Assembly: GCA_018806985.1 (NCBI GenBank)
Contig: JADANN010000319.1
Location: forward strand, 1 to 64,000
From: Angiostrongylus vasorum
Taxonomy: Eukaryota; Nematoda; Chromadorea; Rhabditida; Metastrongylidae
Direction of reading: 5' to 3'
DNA: 64,000 nt
Shown here: positions 56,840-64,000 of the stretch, piece by piece
Layout: each line of letters opens with the position of its first letter
Position numbering within the stretch: position 1 is the stretch's first letter
Program-made: the position numbers and the translations under genes
The notes under the pieces: generated by a model
Database searches by the model: none
The model's input: the letters and a program-made list of their open reading frames with translations, nothing else
What the model was told of the DNA's origin: nothing

Positions 56840-57137
56840 AAAGGATAAAAAAGGATAAGGCTCTCGGCGTTGATCAATCACTGAGGGATGCGCCATGCAT
56901 TCTGCTTCATTAAGCACCATTTGGAGGTGATTAAATGCCTATCCGACCTTTACAATGACTCGCAGTGGCCTGCTGATGTATCGAACCAGTGCTGCTATCT
57001 TCCCAGACAAGTCTTGTATCAATTTGCCGACCCCAGAAGGATTGAAGCCTTGGTGGGGGCATGGGCGCGGGAATGGATTCCATGTGTGTGTCGTGTGTGT
57101 CGCAGTGGCGCCTCCAGCCACTGCTCCACACTCGCCC
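56840..57137 (-). mobile_element. SINE-A copy 11
   Basis: Well preserved; the tail shows two AAAGGATAA units. The head side has a short GTGTGTCGT duplication near 57085. Confidence 0.8.
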
Positions 57138-57336
57138 TTTGAGTTAAATAAGGCTAACAAACTAGTTGAAATCTACTCGGAGTTTTGTAGAAAATAGGAA
57201 TTTCTTTCTTCGAATTTTGGAGCGATAGAATGTTAAGATCGTGCTGCCAATGAATTTCTTATAGCTCTATGAGTGCCTGAAATTATTTCTGGCTTCAACA
57301 TTCCACTTAGCCACTTTTCTTTCATTCATCATCCAG

Positions 57337-57467
57337 GAATCCGCACAGGTGTCAGTAGTGAATTTGTTCGTCAACGTCGCATGACCGATTTTTCCAGTGA
57401 GTTCTATCTGCTCGCAAGACCAGAGGAATACTACTTTCCCAACCAGCTTCTTCATGAAGAATTCTAA
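57337..57467 (+). CDS. terminal exon of gene 5
   Basis: Acceptor ATTCATCATCCAG then phase 1: GIRTGVSSEFVRQRRMTD..., FYLLARPEEYYFPN, HEEF and TAA. Phase agrees with the 49421-49504 exon across a 7.8-kb intron. The aromatic, acidic C terminus is distinctive but not one I can name. Confidence 0.6.
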
Positions 57468-57552
57468 CGATTGGATAGGTGACCCAAACAGAATCAATAA
57501 TTTTTAAAATCACCGTCACCTAATGTCGGTATTAATAGTCAATATCTTCCTG

Positions 57553-57635
57553 TATTATTAAGCTCTGAATAAGACGAAGACGTCGAAACGTTAACCGAAT
57601 AAACTTTTGTCAACCTTTTGTTAGCTGATCAATCC
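57553..57635 (+). mobile_element. foldback F7 (right arm)
   Basis: CGTCGAAACGTTAACCGAATAA and a TTTTGTCAACC end; the ribozyme box is mutated to CTGAATA. Confidence 0.6.
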
Positions 57636-58564
57636 AAGAAGGTATTGGAGAGATGGCTTGTTCACTGCTCAACCGATATCCCACTTAAGATCACAGTCGT
57701 TGACAGTTCACGCACAGTGATTGTCGTTAAAGTTAACCACGTGTCCAGTCCATTTCATTTTCGACATCTTGGTGTATACGGCAATCGATAAAGCATAACG
57801 ATAATGGATTTGTTTCCCACATTTTTTATCATTTAACTTGTAGAACTGCTTTATTTACTTCGTAGTTGTCTGACGTCATTGAAAAATTATGCTTACGAAT
57901 TCAGCACAACAGTTCATGAAGGGTCTTTATGTATTTGGTAGAAGGGTCTTACTTGTCAAAGCTTCCATGACCACCTACGACTTTACGACTCGATACGGAC
58001 AATACAGCGACATCTTATACTCTCACTATACTTCATTTGCTTTTTGCAGTCGTTTCTATTAGATATTCATCGAAACATTGCCCACTGAATCGACGCTGAG
58101 AATGTTAAAGACCTTCTAAACGAATGAGGGCAGACAGAGCGAGTAATGTTTTCTGGTGTCCCATTATTAGTCTCTGTTCTTGTCCAATAACGCGTCCCCT
58201 GCTAGTATTCTTTGAGTCCCGGTAGGGCAGCGTTAAGGAAACCGAAGCTAAGTGGGGTGATGAGAACAGATCTTAGGACTTCCAAGTACTCCGGTGTGGT
58301 CTTCTCGTGATTAGGGTGCTTTACGGCTTTTCATCGACAAAGAGTATGTGAGATATCGGAGTACTAAGCAGGCAGAACCTCATGCTCACCACATTGAAAT
58401 GACACGGAGACCGATGAACTTGGCAGACCCCAGACTCCATGTTCATGTCTAAATTCGTGTTGGAAAAGATAATCTACTCCTATTCTACTGGTGCTTTAGA
58501 AAACGATCCTTTTCCCCAAGACTGACTTCGTGTTATCTTCGGCATTGATCAATAATTCAATAAA
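57636..58564. other. gene 5 downstream region, nothing supported
   Basis: GAATGAGGGCAGACAG at 58126 resembles the SINE-B head, but the rest does not follow clearly. Confidence 0.3.
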
Positions 58565-59900
58565 AGTTTTTGGTATTACGGCATTTACTAGTACACAATA
58601 GCTAGCTGACGCTTCGACGGTTTCGCGTTCATCAGAGGCTGGAAAGGTCAAATTGACATGAAATCTACTCGGCTAAACATTTTCGTAACCTCAGTAGACA
58701 AAAATTTAACACATAAATTTTCATTACCATAACAAACAGCTTCTTTTACACACCAACTGTTTTGTTCTTTGCAAGTCTTCCAGTTTTTTCGGTGAAGATC
58801 AGACGCACAGAGTTTTACATGCATGAGGAATGTTTTGGATCATATCAAAGAATCAGCACCAGGTATGGCGCTAGGTCACGCTTGATCACAAGTCACTCCT
58901 CCTTACAGGTCATTTTTTGAATTTCTGGGGTTTATCCAAAACCCTTCCAGAGTTTTTACGATCTGGTGCTTTTGATTCTCGTACGAAAACAGTAGCTTTT
59001 CCTTCAAAATCTTCTCCGTTATGTTTCCGTGTCTAATGCGCAACTACTGGAGTCTTTGGTTTCAATCTAAACTTTTCAGCTAGGTGGTCTTTTAAATGTA
59101 CGCGGAGTAGTCTACCTGTCTCGTCTACGTATTCGTCCCTTACCCCACTTTACAAGAGCTATATGTACCTGAACTCATGCATTAACCGTCTACACCGTTA
59201 GGGCATATTGTGCAATTTCCGCTGTGCATAGATGGTCATATAGGCGGTTACGGACTAGATGGCGTTTTAGAGTGTCCGGTGGTACTTAAACCACTGTTAC
59301 CGATTTCTTTTAGCCCAGCCCTTCTTATGCAACATTTTATAGCTGCACTTATTTCACTGGAAATAAGGGGGCAGGATAAACGGGACCTTAATCTCACCAG
59401 AATGATAATGTGAGGTCGTGGTATTTCCTTTACGCCTACCCCCGAGGAGCGATAGTTTCATAGCCAGTAGAAATGGCTATTCACCGCGCTAATTTCAAGG
59501 ATTCTTCTTTCTGCTCTCTTCTTGTGCACGCACTAGGTGCTGTTCGAAACACGTTTTTCACAAGCGTCCTTTTGTGTGGGGGGTGAGAGGAGAGATAATA
59601 AACTCGTATATTTTCGTTACTTGGTTTTCGGTACTTCTTGGTGATGTGGCCATTTTAAAATACATTGGTTTAAACGTTTAGAAATGGAAGCCAGTTTTCT
59701 TTGGATTTCTCTCGGGTTAATGTTATGCACTGTGACTGGTGGTTCAATAACTCAAAATATTTGCATTCTTCCGATCCTTTTTAACAGTGTTATAAATGGT
59801 GCCTTCTCATTTCCATCAACTTGGTTACGCTGTATTTTTATGCTCTTAACAAGCGTTAAGCCTTCCTTAGTGAAAGCTTTTTAGTGCTGCCGAGCAAACC
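58565..59900 (-). mobile_element. PLE-2: Penelope-like element relic with GIY-YIG peptide
   Basis: On the minus strand, from about 59880 downwards, decayed reverse-transcriptase-end peptides are followed by a Cys-containing linker (CMSSGTYSSC-like, frameshifted). Then YVDETGRLLRVHLKDHL at 59137-59035 is a clear match to the GIY-YIG endonuclease core of Penelope-like elements. LEGFWIN-type peptides follow, and the end region at 58565-58770 is collinear with that of PLE-1. Confidence 0.75.
58598..58650 (-). ncRNA. hammerhead-like motif at PLE-2 end
   Basis: CUGAUGA (58635-58629) intact, stem II partly decayed, GAAG (58615-58612) in place of GAAA, then CGUC. The position in the element equals that in PLE-1. 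Confidence 0.45.
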
Positions 59901-60039
59901 CTCAGATCGTCACCGTTTAATCGTTGTTTGAGAAGCCTAAAACAAACATGATTCTAGGAAAGAGCAATAACAATATTTAAAAACAAAAGCGACCTTCCTT
60001 TAACCTCGGTGTTATTAATCAACATGTATTCTTTCTTTG
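59901..60039. other. spacer
   Basis: Nothing recognised. Confidence 0.3.
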
Positions 60040-60165
60040 ATAAGCTTACACCGAGGACCGTGGACTATCAACTCGGATCGTGGACTGTGATGAAGACGAA
60101 GACGTGGAAACGTTAGCCGAATAAAAATTGTTGATCGAACTCGTGTAGGTTTATCAAAGAACGAA
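60040..60165 (+). mobile_element. foldback F8 (right half)
   Basis: GACGTGGAAACGTTAGCCG arm and GTGTAGGTTTATCAA end; the ribozyme box is interrupted (CTGTGATGA). Confidence 0.65.
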
Positions 60166-60744
60166 GACATGATTCTGACAATATTTCTGCATTTGTCCTT
60201 CCCAGCATTGCCATAACCGCTCTTTTTTTGTAGTCAGGAGTATGAAGTCCTTCGTCTCCGTTGTGCCTTAACCACACTTTTCGCAATCTGTCGAGTTTTC
60301 CTGGAATTGAATGTGGTTTATTTGCCTACCTCAAGTAGTTCTGCTGAGATGAAAAAAAGAGCATCTGCCTTTAAGCAAACAAAATATTGTCTTTGGTTAA
60401 AGGCTAATCTTTTCATGTATGGACATGGACAACATCCATATGATAACCGTTCTGAAAACTCCCACATAGAAGATGTTTGTTGTAAAGCAATGATATTGCT
60501 TATAAAAAATGCACTTACACTCTCGAGATAAGCAGAAAATATTGCAACGTATCTAAACTTCCATATTAAGCGATGAAATATGCGTTGAGGAAGGTTGCTT
60601 TATAATAAGGGATGCTATCGGCTTTCCGTTCTTCAGGTGAGATTTTAAGCAGTGCTTGTAATTCTAGTATTCCAAAAAGGCTATTATTTTCGTGGCAGGA
60701 CAAACTATTATGTGTTAAAAATACTCATTCAACGGACAATCAGT
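60166..60744. other. no supported gene
   Basis: A 74-codon plus ORF (60307-60531) has no splice or family support. Confidence 0.3.
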
Positions 60745-60850
60745 TAATCAATAGGCGTGCTATACGAAAAAGAACTGTCGAGTGAGGTTACTTTATTTGA
60801 GCGGTGCTCCACTTCTCTGGATTCGACTCGGAACCACTACATGGACATAA
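60745..60850 (+). mobile_element. foldback F9 (interior fragment)
   Basis: GAGCGGTGCTCCACTTCTCTG and GATTCGACTCGG match the F1 interior. Confidence 0.5.
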
Positions 60851-60859
60851 ATCACAGTA

Positions 60860-61125
60860 AGAGGCAGTAAATAAGAAGTTAACATTGTGGCTTCGACTAC
60901 AGCCTCATCTTAACTGGGTTCGTTGCCGATTTGGGCTCCCTAGATTAATCCCTTTGACGGGTGACTGCTGATGGTGCTGATCGATATAACTAGCTGAGGC
61001 AGGTGAAACGAAGGACCCCGCATGGTGTGGTGGTGAACGCGTTAGCTCCCGGAAAGGGTAATAGCGCGTTCGTTCCCCCGCCGCACACACCTGCTGCTCG
61101 GAGTTTGCAAATATCTCACCATCAT
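60860..61125. mobile_element. foldback D7
   Basis: GGCAGTAAATAAGAAG terminus, GGTTCGTTGCCGATTTGGGC interior, TGGTGTGGTGGTGAACGCG (A-box-like) and GCGTTCGTTCCCC (B-box-like), then the arm end GTTTGCAAATATCTC. Confidence 0.75.
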
Positions 61126-61139
61126 TGTGGATAAATCAC

Positions 61140-61262
61140 AGGATTGAACGGCTAAACGCAAGCGACTCAAATCATTATGGCTCTGAAGAAGCTGTTGATT
61201 CTTCCGAAACTTTAGCTGAATAAGAATCCCCCACCAAGGTCGTGTGAACTTACCAACACATG
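61140..61262 (+). mobile_element. foldback F10 (right half)
   Basis: GGCTCTGAAGAAGC, CCGAAACTTTAGCTG arm and GTCGTGTGAACTTACC end; hammerhead boxes are CUGAAGA and GAAAC with a long, imperfect stem II. Confidence 0.6.
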
Positions 61263-61287
61263 AAAAATAGACACATTGTTCATGCAT

Positions 61288-61650
61288 GCCGAAGTTGGGA
61301 GAGCGCAGTGGTAGTGATTCAGGTCATTGCTCGGACTGCCCAAGTTATCCAGACACTGGTTCAATCCGGCCCTGGACCCACCACGCTTCTCATCTCTCTG
61401 GGGGTTCGGAAATTGATACCAAACTTGTCTGCACCCAGTTCATTCCTTTCAAATCCAAGAGGTAATGCTCCAGCTCTACTGTTTCGGGGCTCCTGGGGGA
61501 GAATCGACTCGACTCGATGAGCGAACGAATACGGAAAATCCCAAGGAGCAGCCAAACTACACAAAAGCTTCAAAGACTTTCGGCGATGGCGCATGCAGGG
61601 AAATGAACCGCATACGAGAACTAGTCGAATCATGTAATGATGACAAAAGT
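61288..61650 (+). mobile_element. SINE-B copy 6
   Basis: Head GAGCGCAGTGGTAGTG (A-box-like), CTGGTTCAATCCGG (B-box-like), central GAAATTGATACCAAACTTG. Long ORFs on both strands here are shadows. Confidence 0.8.
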
Positions 61651-62059
61651 AACAATACTAATAGTATGTAACAGTAATAACAAGCTGGCGAAATGGAAGT
61701 CGGCTTACAACAATCTTCTTCTAACGTTTTGTTGAAGAAATTATTCATACTTCACGTGACGGGGTTCAGTTTTTTCGCTGTGCAGGCTGCGCATTGAACT
61801 CTATGCACAATGTGTCCGTTCTTCACACAGAAATGACTGCGGTCTTTTTATGCCTTTCGCTTTTAAACTAAATCTTGTTTCCATACCACACGTATTCTCT
61901 GCTTTCTTTCATGTATCGTTCATATATTTGGAACCAGTAAACTCTAGTGTTTGGGAAAAAACGTCATACCAATGTGCATTCAGCTTTTAGCGGTCATGTT
62001 TCACATCACACTGAATATCTCAATATGTTTTTGCATTGTTGGGTTTCCACAACGTTGTT
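61651..62059. other. spacer, nothing seen
   Basis: No exon recognised. Confidence 0.35.
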
Positions 62060-62208
62060 GCCATTCTTTATTGTTAGTGAACGTTTCGTGCTTTCGTGTT
62101 CTTCATAGGCACAATGATTTCAGTCGAATGTCCGCAGCCGTTCGTCCTTGCGATGTGGGTCTTCGTAGGCACATCGAGTCGAATCCAGTGAGGTTGAACA
62201 TCACCCGA
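62060..62208 (-). mobile_element. foldback F11 (left half, diverged)
   Basis: GTGAACGTTTCGTGC arm and interior GCAGCCGTTCGTCC, CGATGTGGGTCTTCG, CACATCGAGTCG. Confidence 0.5.
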
Positions 62209-62424
62209 ATGAACTGATTGTTGATTTATTGCCATACACTATGATCCACCGTTGGGCATTCATGGTGGCAATGCATCCTCCACTGGTTGTTATTATAATA
62301 ACTTTCAAAAAAGCTCAGCAATATTTTTTAAACAATTTAAAAATTGATTTTTGGAGCTTAAGTCTTTAGAGTATACATTTTGATCTCAAAACTCTTAAAA
62401 AATCAAAATTTAAATCAAAGTAAC

Positions 62425-62830
62425 CCCAGTGATGCTGAGATATTTGCAAAACTCCAGGCCGCAGGTGTTTGCGGTGGTGAACTAACGCACTATTACATTT
62501 TCTGGGCGCTAACGCGTTCACCACCACACTATGCGGTAAAAATTGTGGTTATAACTACAGCCTCAGCTTAACTGGGTTCATTACCGATTTGGGCTGCCCC
62601 AGATCAATCCCGCTAATGGGCGGTTGCTGATCACGCTGATCTATAGAACTAGCTGAGAGACAAGTGAAACGAAGGACCCAGCATGGTGTGGTGGCGAACG
62701 CGTTAGCCACCGGAGAGGGTAATAGCGGGTTCGTTCCCCACTTCAAACACCTGCGGGCAGGAGTTTTGCAAATATCTCAACATCATTGAAGTTATATTTC
62801 GCAACATACCCTGTCATTAAAAAAGAGTAG
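62425..62830. mobile_element. foldback D8 (complete)
   Basis: Arms from GATGCTGAGATATTTGC (about 62433) to GCAAATATCTCAACATC (about 62767), with the tRNA-like segment at 62685-62740 and right terminus GTAGACAGTAAAC. Confidence 0.8.
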
Positions 62831-63415
62831 ACAGTAAACATTAAATTAAAAATTAAATCGAAATAGTAATGATTGAACTGAAGGTGAAAATTTGTTGAGG
62901 TATGCGTGCGAACATGCATTGAAATCAGTGCATACCATGGCAAGTATGTTAGTGATGGAATGATAATAGACGAAAAGGAAAAAAAGTGAGAAACTGAACT
63001 GTTTGACTCGCTTAGGTTTCCCGTTGAACGACAGCTTTTGAAAGTCGAACCGTTAACAGTTCAGACGTCAACGACATTGGAAGCTCCGAGCCGTGGGTGT
63101 AGCTGACATGTTCCCTAGTTTTTATTTTAGTTCATTAGTGTAGTCAGTGATCATGAATTGTTATGGTATCCGATTGGCCTTTACCACATCTATACTACAT
63201 TCATTATGCTTACTGTTAAAGGAGGAGACCTACAACTTCCTTTTTTTGGATATCCGTATGGCTTTCTGTAACATCAAACGGGTGCGCACTTTCACTAAGC
63301 GCTAGCGATTCATACTTTTAAAAGCAGTTCACTGGTGCCGTCAGTTCGTACTCTGTATGATTCTTCTTGCAGTTGTGTGTTCTAATTATTCATTTAGTTC
63401 CATAATGTTTTTCAG
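62831..63415. other. spacer, nothing seen
   Basis: No exon recognised. Confidence 0.35.
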
Positions 63416-63502
63416 TGAAATTAGCAAGTCTTACTGATAGTCGAAAGTGGCGCGTTATTCGAGATAAACTGCCATATGGGTCGTTAGAATATGCAGTTTT
63501 TG
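63416..63502 (+). CDS. candidate internal exon of gene 6
   Basis: Strong acceptor (ATGTTTTTCAG) and donor (TTTTTG|GTGAGT). Reads KLASLTDSRKWRV..., then LPYGSLEYAVF. Phase 1 in, phase 1 out. No family recognised. Confidence 0.5.
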
Positions 63503-63776
63503 GTGAGTTCCCCGTGATTTACAGCTTTTGGTGCGGGCAGGTCCATATAATAACAGTTCGACTGCCCTTTCAAATTTTTTAAACACCATCATTTGTATAG
63601 ATCTGACAATTTAAGGTATAGCACCCTTCTACTTTGGTTAAGATTTCCGCAGAAATCAAAGGAGATAGCATGCGCTTTTATAGAGCTGATTACGATCCCT
63701 AGGATCAAAACGTTGACTTTCTTGTTTTAAAGCACGACTCACATTCTGCACTCGCTTATCCATCCCTTCTACTTAG

Positions 63777-63859
63777 CAAATCGGTTGGTACCAGGCTTTT
63801 TTGTAAAGATAAAAGCGCTGTTGTGGTACATCGGTGGCTCACCATATGTTAGCCTATAG
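63777..63859 (+). CDS. candidate terminal exon of gene 6
   Basis: Acceptor CTTCTACTTAG then phase 1: NRLVPGFFVKIKALLWY..., GGSPYVSL and TAG. Phase agrees with the exon ending at 63502 (274-nt intron). Note the TAG is followed by GTAAGA, so a donor there would leave the stop as the last codon. Confidence 0.4.
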
Positions 63860-64000
63860 GTAAGAATCTCACTAAATCACCTCTACGACTCTATGGATGG
63901 ACTCTAATGCAGGGCATGTTGCCAATGTTTGATCAGTATCAAACGTTTTATTCGTTTTTTTTTATTTAATGGCGTGGTCGCGGCGTCTCTCTTATCCCTG
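63860..64000. other. right edge, nothing seen
   Basis: AT-rich; no exon recognised. Confidence 0.3.

Overview
This is a window of eukaryotic, nematode-like DNA, most likely from a hookworm (Ancylostomatidae). The basis is small exons bounded by TTTCAG acceptors and GTAAGT-type donors, several decayed RTE-type retrotransposons whose remaining peptides resemble those I know from Ancylostoma and Necator, and many short dispersed repeats. There is no bacterial operon, rRNA, CRISPR or stand-alone tRNA gene. All exon calls come from reading frame, splice sites and phase agreement by eye; no transcript or homology search was possible.

Gene content is sparse. (1) A plus-strand gene enters from the left and ends near 1830. 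(2) Isolated plus-strand coding exons lie at 8.4, 10.0, 13.9 and 18.2-18.4 kb, a small minus-strand ORF at 7.65-7.86 kb, and a plus-strand terminal exon at 24.5-24.7 kb. (3) A minus-strand C2H2 zinc-finger gene runs from 40.85 kb down to 26.06 kb, with at least seven exons whose phases agree. (4) A divergent plus-strand gene starts near 41.2 kb and ends at 57.47 kb; its last intron of about 7.8 kb holds most of the repeats of that interval. (5) A short minus-strand gene at 53.2-53.6 kb has an in-frame stop. (6) Two exons at 63.4-63.9 kb finish a plus-strand gene.

Much of the rest is transposon debris. I see three SINE-like families. SINE-A and SINE-B have tRNA-like heads and share a central block. 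SINE-C carries a 3' end like that of the RTE-b LINE. There are four dead RTE LINEs (a, b, c, d), a mariner relic with terminal inverted repeats, two Penelope-like (PLE) relics, one with a GIY-YIG endonuclease peptide, and three foldback families (D, F, G).

The most striking signal is that foldback families F and G, and the end regions of the PLE relics, carry hammerhead-ribozyme cores (CUGANGA, stem II, GAAAC) flanked in the best copies by complementary stem I strands and a short palindromic stem III of the dimeric type. Families F and G therefore look like ribozyme-bearing, probably non-autonomous companions of the Penelope-like elements. Short names (SINE-A/B/C, foldback D/F/G, RTE-a to d) are local labels only.
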